DNA from: JANWYT01 sp034437555
GTDB taxonomy: Bacteria > Chloroflexota > Anaerolineae > Aggregatilineales > Phototrophicaceae
Assembly: GCA_034437555.1 (NCBI GenBank)
Contig: DAOTTQ010000058.1
Location: forward strand, 1-64,000
Direction: 5' to 3'
DNA length: 64,000 nt
A program made the translations under genes and the position numbers. How positions within the stretch are numbered: the first letter of the stretch is position 1; the number at the start of each line of letters is the position of its first letter. This document shows, piece after piece, positions 49,865-57,841 of the stretch. Below the pieces are notes generated by a model. The model was not told where the DNA came from, ran no database searches, and saw only the letters and a list, made by a program, of their open reading frames with translations.

Positions 49865-51064
49865 ATGAAGTTGTTGTTTGTGGTATCGTCATTAGACCTT
49901 ACACAACCCTTTAGTGCCACGCCTGCTTGGTGGCAATTGCTAAAGGGCTTGTATGAGATTGGCGTAGACGTGATTGCCACGCCATATCAGGGTAAGCCGA
50001 TAGAGTCTTTGTGGTGGCGCGAAGCCCCCAACCCCGCCAAATGGCAAGGCGACATATTTAAGGCTGTGCGTGATGTGTTTCAGCGTGTTTTGCCTGCCAA
50101 ACAGGTGCAAATGCCCGATAACGCCCAAAACGACACAGAAAGCGCATCCGAAAAGCTTATTCGGCGAACCGCCCAAACCCTGATTGCTCCTTTATGGGCG
50201 CGTCACCTAGACCGCCTACTCACACAACACCCCGACACCGACGCGGTGATTTTTCTGACTGTGCCACTCAATCATTTGAATGGCGTACCCGCCGAAATCA
50301 TTCGCAAACACGGCAAGCCCGTTTTTTATTATGATGGCGATGTGCCAGCCAGCTTACCGAATATGAAAGGGTTTGCCAGTGGCTTTCGCATTTATCAGGG
50401 CGCAGACGTGAGCGAATACACGGCGTTCATTAGCAATAGTACGGGCGGTGAGGCACTTCTAAAGCAATTGGGCGTTAAAAACACGCATACGCTTTGGTAT
50501 GGCGCAGACCCCGAAGTCTTTAGCCCTCTTTCTGTGCCGCACCAAGATATTGACGTGCTGTTTTATGGGCATGGGCGCGAATATCGTGGGGATTGGCTGG
50601 ATGCGATGATTAAAACCCCTTCGCAAGCCCTGCCAGAAGCTACATTTAGGGTGCGTGGGCTAAAGCTAGGCGATATTGGTAATGCGCAACAATTGCCCTA
50701 TTTGAGCTTTAGCAAACTGCGTGAATATGCCAACCGAAGCAAAATCAACCTGTGCATTACACGGGGCGCACATGCCAGCGTGTATGCGTCCTCCTCATCA
50801 CGCCCTTTTGAGCTAAGTGCCATGGGGTGCTGTGTGGTGGCAAACCCGTATGATGGGCTAGAGAATTGGTTTGAGCCAGAACGCGAAATCATCATTGTTC
50901 ACAGCGCAGAAGAAGCCCTAGACCGCTATCGCTATTTGCTATCGCATGATACAGAACGGCACGCAATGGGACAGCGCGCCCGCGGGCGCGTCTTAAAAGA
51001 GCATACCTTTCGCCACCGCGCCCAAGAACTTGTGGGCATCATTCGCCAATATACCTCATCATAG
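49865..51064 (+). CDS. CgeB-like glycosyltransferase (GT-B fold)
   Basis: A 399-residue GT-B protein. The N-terminal half contains PVFYYDGDVPASLPNMKG; the C-terminal half has HTLWYGADPEVFSPLS, DVLFYGHGREYRGDWLDAM, the acceptor-side RSKINLCITRGAHASVYASS and the nucleotide-sugar site RPFELSAMGCCVVANPYDGL. The layout resembles the spore-protein CgeB/DUF3880 glycosyltransferase family, which modify surface proteins or polysaccharides. It follows the thioesterase gene by five bases, so the two are probably cotranscribed. Confidence 0.85.
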   Translation: MKLLFVVSSLDLTQPFSATPAWWQLLKGLYEIGVDVIATPYQGKPIESLWWREAPNPAKWQGDIFKAVRDVFQRVLPAKQVQMPDNAQNDTESASEKLIRRTAQTLIAPLWARHLDRLLTQHPDTDAVIFLTVPLNHLNGVPAEIIRKHGKPVFYYDGDVPASLPNMKGFASGFRIYQGADVSEYTAFISNSTGGEALLKQLGVKNTHTLWYGADPEVFSPLSVPHQDIDVLFYGHGREYRGDWLDAMIKTPSQALPEATFRVRGLKLGDIGNAQQLPYLSFSKLREYANRSKINLCITRGAHASVYASSSSRPFELSAMGCCVVANPYDGLENWFEPEREIIIVHSAEEALDRYRYLLSHDTERHAMGQRARGRVLKEHTFRHRAQELVGIIRQYTSS

Positions 51065-51089
51065 GACAAGAATAGGGTAGGAAAACGCC

Positions 51090-51848
51090 ATGAAGGACTC
51101 ACGCGCACGCATCGAGCGTATTTCATTGATTAACGCCCACTATTTACACCTAGACCTTGCCATTGAAGATGAGGCATTGCGCCATGTGAAGGCAGGTCAT
51201 TCGTTTTTGGTGCGCGTGGGCAATAAATCTTCAGAGGCACAAACGTGGAATCCTTATCTGCGTGAGCGTTGGTGGCCCATTGGCATTACGGGGCGTGAAG
51301 AACTGCGCGTAGAAGTGCCAAACAATCGCCGATATGATGTGGGACAGTTGGTGCAACTCTTGGGGCTGATTGGGCAACCCTACCGCTTTAGAAAAAACCT
51401 GCGAAATGTGCTACTAATTGCCTATAACACCGAACCCACGTCCTTAACCGTGATGACACAGCAACTTTTGGCGCACAATGTTAATGTAACGATGGTGCTT
51501 TTGGGGGATGCCCGCGCCTACCAAACCAACCATCTCGCCCCAGAAATCGAAGTCATCCGTAGCAACGACAAGCTAGAATGGCAAGATATGGTGATGACGC
51601 TAGGATGGGCAGACCAAATTTTTGTGGCGGTGGGGCAAGATGATGAGCGTTTTCGTTTCAGCGAAGTGTACGGCATCATCCAAAGCAAGCGCACTGATAT
51701 TCCCGCGCAATATGTGTTTGGGGTGTTTCGTCCGTTGTTGCCGTGTGGGGTGGGGGCGTGTGATGCCTGCCGTATTGTGCTAAAAGATGGCACAAGTACC
51801 ACCTGCACCGAAGGACCCGCCTATGACCTTACAACTGTAAGGCTATAG
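51090..51848 (+). CDS. PyrK-like electron transfer protein with [2Fe-2S] site
   Basis: A 252-residue ferredoxin-reductase-fold protein. The C-terminal CGVGACDAC plus a fourth Cys (C-x4-C-x2-C-x11-C, about 219-239) is the PyrK [2Fe-2S] signature. The middle (LRNVLLIAYNTEPTSLTVM) is a Rossmann-like NAD domain. The FAD-binding RxYS motif is not visible, so flavin binding is doubtful. PyrK serves dihydroorotate dehydrogenase B, but no pyrD gene adjoins it; a different oxidoreductase partner is possible. It lies 26 bases after the CgeB-like gene. Confidence 0.75.
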   Translation: MKDSRARIERISLINAHYLHLDLAIEDEALRHVKAGHSFLVRVGNKSSEAQTWNPYLRERWWPIGITGREELRVEVPNNRRYDVGQLVQLLGLIGQPYRFRKNLRNVLLIAYNTEPTSLTVMTQQLLAHNVNVTMVLLGDARAYQTNHLAPEIEVIRSNDKLEWQDMVMTLGWADQIFVAVGQDDERFRFSEVYGIIQSKRTDIPAQYVFGVFRPLLPCGVGACDACRIVLKDGTSTTCTEGPAYDLTTVRL

Positions 51849-51863
51849 ACGGCGGTTTGTGTT

Positions 51864-52463
51864 TTAGGGGGTGATGAACTGATTTAACACCAAAAAATCC
51901 TCAAAGAGTGTGGCTTTTTGGTTAGGATTATAGAGTGAACTGGCGGGATGAAACAACGGCACCATGGCAATCTCGCCATAAGACGCATTGAGCATGACGA
52001 CCTTGCCATGAAGCTGAGAAATGGTCATTTTCTTTTCGGGTGCGCCAAAGCGGTCGAGCATCCACGTCATCGAAAACCGCCCCAATGTGGCAATCACTTT
52101 AGGCTGAATGATGTTAATTTGGCGGTCTAAAAAGGGCGCATACAGCGCAATTTCCTCTTTAGAGGGGTCGCGGTTATCGGGGGGACGGTCTTTAACAATG
52201 TTGGTGATGTACACCGACTCGCGCTCTAGCGCAAGGGTTGCCAGCAATTGGTCTAGCACGCGCCCACTTGCCCCACAAAAAGGACGACCTTGCTTTGCTT
52301 CGTTTTCGCCGGGGGCTTCACCAATAAACATGATATCCGCATCATGGCTTCCCTGCCCAATGACAGGGAAATAGCCGTTTGATGTGCGGTATTCATACAA
52401 GGGAGAGGCTTCTAATACCAGTATCTCATCCCGAATTTGGCGCATTTGGTCAACTTTACTCAT
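51864..52463 (-). CDS. Family-4-like uracil-DNA glycosylase without iron-sulfur cysteines
   Basis: A 199-residue protein of the UDG fold. Motif 1 is IGEAPGENEAKQGRPFCGAS (about 47-66), motif 2 is HPASSLYNPNQ (late), and VYITNIVKDRPPDNRDP (about 84-100) matches family 4. It would excise uracil from DNA. The four cysteines of the family-4 iron-sulfur cluster are replaced: Leu17, Ser20, Asp92 and Tyr108 stand where C-x2-C-PL, KCRPP and C-x-P[FY]L occur. It follows a GT2 gene by five bases. The fold is clear; cluster loss is read directly from the sequence. Confidence 0.85.
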   Translation of the reverse strand: MSKVDQMRQIRDEILVLEASPLYEYRTSNGYFPVIGQGSHDADIMFIGEAPGENEAKQGRPFCGASGRVLDQLLATLALERESVYITNIVKDRPPDNRDPSKEEIALYAPFLDRQINIIQPKVIATLGRFSMTWMLDRFGAPEKKMTISQLHGKVVMLNASYGEIAMVPLFHPASSLYNPNQKATLFEDFLVLNQFITP

Positions 52464-52468
52464 GGGGG

Positions 52469-53194
52469 CTAGTCCACAAAGCGATACTTAAGGAGTGTCC
52501 AGAGGGCAATGGGGGCATCTGTCCACTTAATCTTTTTGCCTTCATGGTATTCACGCCCGTTATAGGAAATTGGCACTTCGTAGATGTGAATCCCTTGTTT
52601 AAGCACTTTGGCGGTCACTTCGGGTTCAAATTCAAAGCCACGTGCATGAATCTTCATGTTCTTTACCACCTCAACACGAAACACTTTGTAGCAGGTTTCC
52701 ATGTCACTGAGGATAGAGTTATAGAGAACGTTGGTAGCCAGCGTCAATAATTTGTTGGCGACCATGTTCCAGAAGAACATGGTCTTGCGCGGACCGCCGA
52801 GAAAGCGTGACCCGTAAACCACTGTGGCAATGCCCTCTTGGATGGGCTTTAGCAAGGTGGGGTATTCGCGCGGGTCATATTCAAAGTCGGCATCCTGAAT
52901 CATCAAGATGTCACTTTGGGCGGCTCTAAAGCCTGTAATAACGGCTGCGCCCTTGCCTTGATTGTGGGGGTGATAAATCACGCGCACATTGGGGCGATTT
53001 TCGGCTTCAATTTCTTTTAGCACGTCGCGCGTGCCATCCGTAGAGCCATCGTCCACAATAATCACTTCGTCAACCACGCCCACAGAAAGCACGCGGTCTA
53101 GTACATCCTTAACGGTGGCTACTTCGTTGTAGCACGGAATAATCACGCTAACGGTTAAGGGTATTTCAGGAGCTTTAGGTTGTACATGCGTCAT
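52469..53194 (-). CDS. GT2 polyprenyl-phosphate-type glycosyltransferase (DPM1-like)
   Basis: A 241-residue soluble GT-A enzyme starting with SVIIPCYNEVATVKDVLDRV, then EVIIVDDGSTDGTRDVLKEI (about 43-62) and ILMIQDADFEYDPREYP (about 95-111). Late KVLKQGIHIYEVPISYNGRE followed by a Lys-rich end is typical of DPM1-like enzymes that transfer glucose or mannose to polyprenyl phosphate. It lacks the C-terminal helices of the ArnC-like enzyme at 12183. The small membrane gene lies six bases upstream and the glycosylase gene five bases downstream, so the three are probably cotranscribed. Confidence 0.88.
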   Translation of the reverse strand: MTHVQPKAPEIPLTVSVIIPCYNEVATVKDVLDRVLSVGVVDEVIIVDDGSTDGTRDVLKEIEAENRPNVRVIYHPHNQGKGAAVITGFRAAQSDILMIQDADFEYDPREYPTLLKPIQEGIATVVYGSRFLGGPRKTMFFWNMVANKLLTLATNVLYNSILSDMETCYKVFRVEVVKNMKIHARGFEFEPEVTAKVLKQGIHIYEVPISYNGREYHEGKKIKWTDAPIALWTLLKYRFVD

Positions 53195-53200
53195 TGGCGT

Positions 53201-53452
53201 TTACCCGTTCACATCAGAAGGTTGAGTCACTTGGCTTTCGGGTTCGTCACTGGAATCTTCCCAGCTGATAATCCATACGCATAAGCCCGCAACCAAAACA
53301 GTTGCCACAATTAATGCCAGCCACTGTGTCGCTAAAAGCCCAACATCACGCGCTTCGTACACCAAAATACCAACCATGCCTAACGCCAGGAAAATCCATG
53401 CGGCAAGGCGTGGATGAGATGAAGCCCACTTAAACACAGGAAAATTTTGCAT
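53201..53452 (-). CDS. Small two-helix membrane protein
   Basis: An 83-residue protein with two transmembrane helices (LAAWIFLALGMVGILVYEAR, then LATQWLALIVATVLVAGLCV) and a short acidic C-terminal tail (EDSSDEPESQ). I do not recognise a family. It begins a probable operon with a DPM1-like glycosyltransferase, which often needs a small membrane partner for anchoring; that link is inferred from position. Confidence 0.62.
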   Translation of the reverse strand: MQNFPVFKWASSHPRLAAWIFLALGMVGILVYEARDVGLLATQWLALIVATVLVAGLCVWIISWEDSSDEPESQVTQPSDVNG

Positions 53453-53551
53453 CGCAAACCCTCATAATAGTGATGAGTCTTTGAATACCAGTATAACAGA
53501 TGTTCAAAAACCTTCCATATAAAAAACTTATGGTCTCACGCTATCACCGTT

Positions 53552-53578
53552 AAAAGCCCATCATCAGGCATGATGGGC
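53552..53578 (-). terminator. Terminator of the aminotransferase gene
   Basis: GCCCATCAT and ATGATGGGC enclose a five-base loop; on the minus strand TTTTAA follows. It lies about 35 bases past the aminotransferase stop. Confidence 0.8.
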
Positions 53579-53613
53579 ATCAAGGAGCGTATGAGCAATC
53601 CAAAGCGGGGGCG

Positions 53614-54798
53614 TTATAAAGTGCTAAGGGCGGCGTTCATGCGGTCTAGGGCGGTTTTTAGTGTTTCGGGGGCGCACCCAAAGTTCATACGTATAAAGTT
53701 ATCGCGCCCTGCGGTGGCATTGACCTTCCTAAAGAAATCACCGCCATTAAGTGCCACACGCGCCGTTTCTAAAAAGAACTGTACGGGGGCAATATCATTC
53801 GGCGTAAGCACCGCACTACAATCTAAATAGGCGAGATAGGTGGCTTGTGGAACAGTGACTTTTACGTTGCTCCAGTGTTCGCCCACATAGCCTACCAGCG
53901 CATCACGATTCGCTTTTAGTTGGGTCAGCAAGTCTGTTAGCCACCCGTCGCCCTCACGATAGGCGGCATTGGATGCCACCAAGCCCAAAACGTTGACGTG
54001 CAAGCCTGTCGCATAAATTTGTTGTTGCACACGGTCACGAAGCTCTTTATTTTGGATGATAGCAACAGACGTACCAAGCGCGGGCAAGTTATAGGTTTTG
54101 CTAGGTGCAATCAGGGTAATGGTACTTTGTGCCACTTCGGGCGATAGCGACGCAATGGGAATGTGCTTGCCCTCTAGGATAAGGTCGCTGTGAATTTCGT
54201 CGCTTACTATCGTTACGTTGTTCTTTAGGCACAGGTGCGCTAACGTTTCTAGCTCGGCACGGGTATACACCATGCCCCCGGGGTTATGGGGATTGCACAG
54301 GTAAAACAGCGAGGTTTGCTTAGTAAAAGCATCACCAAACGCCACCATATCCTGACGATAGGTAAAGGTATGCTCGGTAACAGACTCTTGGACAAGGTCT
54401 ACCATTTGGGCAAATTTGCCGTTACTAGCGGGGATGCTTAAGAACGGTCCGTAAACAGGCGTTTGCATCAGCACGCCATCACCCACCTTGCCCAGTACGC
54501 GGGTAATCATATTCAGTGCTACCACCATACCCGGCACAAACAAAATATCCTCTGGCAAAATGTCCCAGTCATAGAGGCGTTTCATGCGTTCTACAAGGGC
54601 TTCACGCAGAGGGGGAAAGTCCATTGTGTAGTTAAATGTGCCATATTGCACGCGCTCAATGAGGGCGTTAATGACGGCAGGAGGGCTAGTGAAGTCCATA
54701 TCCGCAACCCACAAAGGCAAAACGTCTTCTTCAAATTGTGACCACTTAATAGAGTGAAGGTCACGTAAATTAGGAGTATGCTTAAAAGAATGGCTCAT
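53614..54798 (-). CDS. MalY/PatB-type aminotransferase (cystathionine beta-lyase-like)
   Basis: A 394-residue fold-type I PLP enzyme. It has VLPLWVADMDFTSPPAVINAL (about 27), YLCNPHNPGGMVY (about 157-169), VSDEIHSDLIL (Asp for the PLP ring) and LIAPSKTYNLPAL, whose Lys (about 227) binds PLP. The NPHNPGG and SDEIHxDL motifs are those of MalY/PatB C-S lyases, which release homocysteine or a thiol from cystathionine and similar substrates. ATG 54798 has GGAG ten bases upstream; a further in-frame start at 54825 is less likely. It is divergent from the vWA gene. Confidence 0.92.
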   Translation of the reverse strand: MSHSFKHTPNLRDLHSIKWSQFEEDVLPLWVADMDFTSPPAVINALIERVQYGTFNYTMDFPPLREALVERMKRLYDWDILPEDILFVPGMVVALNMITRVLGKVGDGVLMQTPVYGPFLSIPASNGKFAQMVDLVQESVTEHTFTYRQDMVAFGDAFTKQTSLFYLCNPHNPGGMVYTRAELETLAHLCLKNNVTIVSDEIHSDLILEGKHIPIASLSPEVAQSTITLIAPSKTYNLPALGTSVAIIQNKELRDRVQQQIYATGLHVNVLGLVASNAAYREGDGWLTDLLTQLKANRDALVGYVGEHWSNVKVTVPQATYLAYLDCSAVLTPNDIAPVQFFLETARVALNGGDFFRKVNATAGRDNFIRMNFGCAPETLKTALDRMNAALSTL

Positions 54799-54844
54799 TT
54801 TGCGGTTTCTCCGTATTTTAATCACCCTTTTAGTGTAACTTGCT

Positions 54845-54873
54845 TTGCCAATATTCCCAAAATACGTTAGACT
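54845..54873 (+). promoter_or_regulatory. Promoter of the vWA surface protein gene
   Basis: TTGCCA (54845-54850), a 17-base spacer and TAGACT (54868-54873). The start codon at 54939 lies about 60 bases after the expected start site. Confidence 0.62.
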
Positions 54874-54938
54874 TAATGGTTATAGTCATGAAAATAAAAC
54901 CTTGTACTGACCTCAATCGAAGTAGGGTAGACGAAAAA

Positions 54939-57746
54939 ATGAAACGATTGTTATTCCTATTAGGGGCAATTCTTGCCCTACCTACACTTTTGGTGCTAAC
55001 GCAAGAAACCAGCACCGCTAACCTTGACATCACGGGCATTAATGCCACACAGTTACCCACAACAGTCATTACAGCTAACTTGCTGGACAATAGCCAAAAA
55101 CCCATCGTTGACTTGGGTATTGACGACTTTGTACTAGAAGGTGAACTTGCCGAAGTGGGGCGCGTGGTGAGTGTCGAAAACGTCACCCGTGAAGACCTAA
55201 ACTTCTCTGCGGTCTTGGTCATAGACAGTAGTAGCAGTATGGCAGGCACGCCCATTGAAAAATCGCGCGAAGCTGCCGAACTATTTGTAAATGCACTGGG
55301 CGCAAATGATTTTGTGTCTTTGATTACATTTAATAGCAGTGTGCGCGTTGTCCGTGACTTTACTACCGATAAAGCGGATGTTATCCAAGCTATTCGCACC
55401 TTAGGCTTTGGTGGGCGCACAGCCCTGTATAAAGCGACAGTTGAAGCCATAGAAAAAGCCGCGACAGCCCCTACCAATCGGCGAGCCGTGATTATCTTGA
55501 GTGACGGCGCAGAATTTGGTGGCTTAAGTGACTTTGACCGCGAACAAGCCCTAACACGGGCAGAAGCGCGTGGCGTAACGGTATACACCATTGGCTTAGG
55601 CTTTAACAGTGATTTGTCGTTCTTAACCAGCTTAGCCCAAGATTCTTATGGGCAGTTTTACGCCTCCCCCACTCCCGAACAATTGTCAGGGATTTACCAA
55701 GCCCTAGCCAACCAATTCCGTAGCCAATACGTGATTACGCTAGAAGCCGATGTACCCGCCAATGGCGAAGAATATGACTTTACACTGTTTGCCAATACGC
55801 CTTTTGGGCAAAGCAACATTGTAGCAGGCACCGTACGCGCCCCTATCCCCGTTCCCATTATCACCTTGCCCGACGGCATTTTTGACGCGCCCCTTAGCGA
55901 AACCGTGACGGTTGCGCCCCTTGTGCGTGCCGATGACATTGTAAACACAATTACTGTGACCATTGATGGGCAAGAACAAACGCTACGCAATAACACTTTT
56001 ACAATTAACCCCGCCACACTAACACCAGGCGACCATGAACTGAACATTAACGCACTGGATAGCACTGGCGATACAGGCACGCTCACAACCACCTTCCAAG
56101 TGGGTGCGCTGGCGAGTGCCATCACAGTAAGCGCAGACCCCGACAGCACTGTCATTGAAGGCTTAACCACTTACACCGTAACCGGCGTTGGGCAAACACC
56201 CCTAGCCAATGTGGTGTATAGCATTGGAGATGTCACCGCCGAATCAACCGACCCAAGCGCCGATTTTGCGTTTGAACTCGACCCCTTTGGCTTGCCCGCA
56301 GGTGAAGCAACGCTAAGCATTGTGGCAACCAATGAAGGTGGCGTAAGCACAGAAGAAACGCTGGCATTGCTCATTGCGCCACAAGCCCCCCGTGAAGTGC
56401 GCTTAGACGGTCTTAGTGACGGCGATATTATCAGCGAGCCTGTCACCTTTAGCGTGCTGGCAGATGCCCAAGAAGGCACAGAGCTTAGTGACGTTTCTTT
56501 AAGTGTGGGCGACCAAACCGTTACCGAGTTCCCCTTTACCCTAGACCCCATTGCCTTCCCTGTAGGCGACTTGGACTTAATTGCCAGCGTAACCGATGCC
56601 AACGGCTTAACGACAGAACAAGCCTTTAGCGTGGTCATTGAGGGCGTTGCGCCTCGTGCAACCCTAGATGGTTTGGTGGTTGGCGAAGTAAACAGTGCCT
56701 TTGAAGTGCCGTTTGTGGTGGATAGCCAATCGCCTCTCCAAAGCGTGAGCGTTGCCATTGGCGACACGACACTAGAAGGCGACCCCACTCAAAACAGCGT
56801 AGCGATTGACCCCGAAGCCATTGGGTTAGAGGCAGGCGACTATACCGCCGTGATTACCCTAACGGATGAAAACGGGCAAACCCAGACGCTTGACGTGCCA
56901 TTTACGTATAGCCCTTCTGCGCCCCCCACCGCCACTGGCGATGCAGAGGCGACTGCCGAAGCCACATCTGACGTAGAAGCGACTGCCGAAGCCACCAGTG
57001 ATGTTGGCGTAGAAGTCACTGCGGACGTAGAAGCCACATTAGAACCAGAAGTAACTGCCGAAGCGACGCTTTCTAGTGAAGAACTTACCGCACAAGCCGA
57101 AGTCAGCCAAACGGCGCAATTTGCCGAGTTCTTTACGGCTACCGCGCAATCCGCACAGGCGACGACCACCACGCAATCCGCAGAGGCGACGACCACCGCG
57201 CAATTTGCCGAGTTCTTTACGGCTACCGCGCAATCCGCGCAGGCAACGACCACCGCCCAAGCCGCAGAGGCGACGACCACCGCCCAAGCCATTGCAGAAG
57301 CCACCTCACAACGTGGCACGCAGCAAGCTATAGACAGCGTACAAAGCACCCGTGATTCCCGCAACGCCCAATCCACTGCCAACGCAGTGTCATCGTCAAC
57401 GGCGCAGGTGAGCATAGGCACGTCCACAGCAGAAGCCATTAGCACCACCCGCGCCCAAAACGCCCAAGCGACCTTAGACGCGGATGCCACACTAACGGCA
57501 CAACCCACCAGCACCAATACGCCCGAACCCGAACCCACCGCCACGCCAACGCTTGAACCTACCGTTGAGCCAACTGTTACAAACACGCCCCCTCCTGCCA
57601 CATTTACCCCTGTGGGCGCAATTCAAACAGACGGTGGACAAGCCCCCGTTGCACCACAAAATCTTACACCCTACTTGTTCTGTGGGGCGGCGTTGATTGT
57701 GTTGCTGATTCTGCTCTTTATCCTTACACGCAGAAAACCCAGCTAA
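54939..57746 (+). CDS. Surface vWA protein with Ig-like repeats and Thr/Ala/Gln-rich stalk
   Basis: A 935-residue surface protein. ATG 54939 starts a signal peptide (KRLLFLLGAILALPTLLVL). The vWA domain (about 80-260) has MIDAS VIDSSSSMAG and IILSDGAEFG. Several beta-rich modules follow (about 280-640), for example TVTIDGQEQTLRNNTF and YTAVITLTDENGQTQTLDVP, resembling Ig-like or cadherin-type folds. A low-complexity stalk of about 240 residues is built on TA(E/Q)A units, then PTATPTLEPTVEP. One transmembrane helix (LFCGAALIVLLILLFILTRR) ends the chain. It probably acts in adhesion or cell-envelope assembly. AGGG lies upstream. Confidence 0.88.
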   Translation: MKRLLFLLGAILALPTLLVLTQETSTANLDITGINATQLPTTVITANLLDNSQKPIVDLGIDDFVLEGELAEVGRVVSVENVTREDLNFSAVLVIDSSSSMAGTPIEKSREAAELFVNALGANDFVSLITFNSSVRVVRDFTTDKADVIQAIRTLGFGGRTALYKATVEAIEKAATAPTNRRAVIILSDGAEFGGLSDFDREQALTRAEARGVTVYTIGLGFNSDLSFLTSLAQDSYGQFYASPTPEQLSGIYQALANQFRSQYVITLEADVPANGEEYDFTLFANTPFGQSNIVAGTVRAPIPVPIITLPDGIFDAPLSETVTVAPLVRADDIVNTITVTIDGQEQTLRNNTFTINPATLTPGDHELNINALDSTGDTGTLTTTFQVGALASAITVSADPDSTVIEGLTTYTVTGVGQTPLANVVYSIGDVTAESTDPSADFAFELDPFGLPAGEATLSIVATNEGGVSTEETLALLIAPQAPREVRLDGLSDGDIISEPVTFSVLADAQEGTELSDVSLSVGDQTVTEFPFTLDPIAFPVGDLDLIASVTDANGLTTEQAFSVVIEGVAPRATLDGLVVGEVNSAFEVPFVVDSQSPLQSVSVAIGDTTLEGDPTQNSVAIDPEAIGLEAGDYTAVITLTDENGQTQTLDVPFTYSPSAPPTATGDAEATAEATSDVEATAEATSDVGVEVTADVEATLEPEVTAEATLSSEELTAQAEVSQTAQFAEFFTATAQSAQATTTTQSAEATTTAQFAEFFTATAQSAQATTTAQAAEATTTAQAIAEATSQRGTQQAIDSVQSTRDSRNAQSTANAVSSSTAQVSIGTSTAEAISTTRAQNAQATLDADATLTAQPTSTNTPEPEPTATPTLEPTVEPTVTNTPPPATFTPVGAIQTDGGQAPVAPQNLTPYLFCGAALIVLLILLFILTRRKPS
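57110..57300 (+). repeat. In-frame duplicated stalk repeat
   Basis: A segment starting CAATTTGCCGAGTTCTTTAC (57116-57135) recurs almost exactly at 57200-57219, each followed by TCCGCACAGG- or TCCGCGCAGG-type Ala/Gln/Thr codons. It encodes QFAEFFTATAQSAQATTT twice with related shorter units between. Unit length is a multiple of three. Confidence 0.82.
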
Positions 57747-57754
57747 ACGCGAAA

Positions 57755-57780
57755 GAGGCAATTCATCACGAATTGCCCCT
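57755..57780 (+). terminator. First of two hairpins after the vWA gene
   Basis: GGCAATTC and GAATTGCC form an eight-base stem with a five-base loop, about ten bases after the stop. Only a weak T tract follows, so it may act with the next hairpin. Confidence 0.55.
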
Positions 57781-57797
57781 CATTTGTCTTAAAATCA

Positions 57798-57826
57798 ACG
57801 GGTGCAGAGTTTTTCTGCACCCGTTT
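57798..57826. terminator. Bidirectional terminator between vWA and clpC genes
   Basis: CGGGTGCAGA and TCTGCACCCG enclose GTTTT and are flanked by AAAA on one side and TTTT on the other, so it can terminate from both sides. Confidence 0.88.
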
Positions 57827-57841
57827 TATGTTGTGTAGCGT

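Noticed and set aside
54830..55591. 253-codon frame antisense to the vWA gene
   Set aside because: Ser/Val-rich shadow of the real gene's codon pattern, with no domain.
57076..57333. Arg/Pro-rich frame within the stalk
   Set aside because: Frame-shifted reading of the repeat; no start signal.
56840..57601. 253-codon frame antisense to the Thr/Ala stalk
   Set aside because: Low-complexity mirror of the repeat region.
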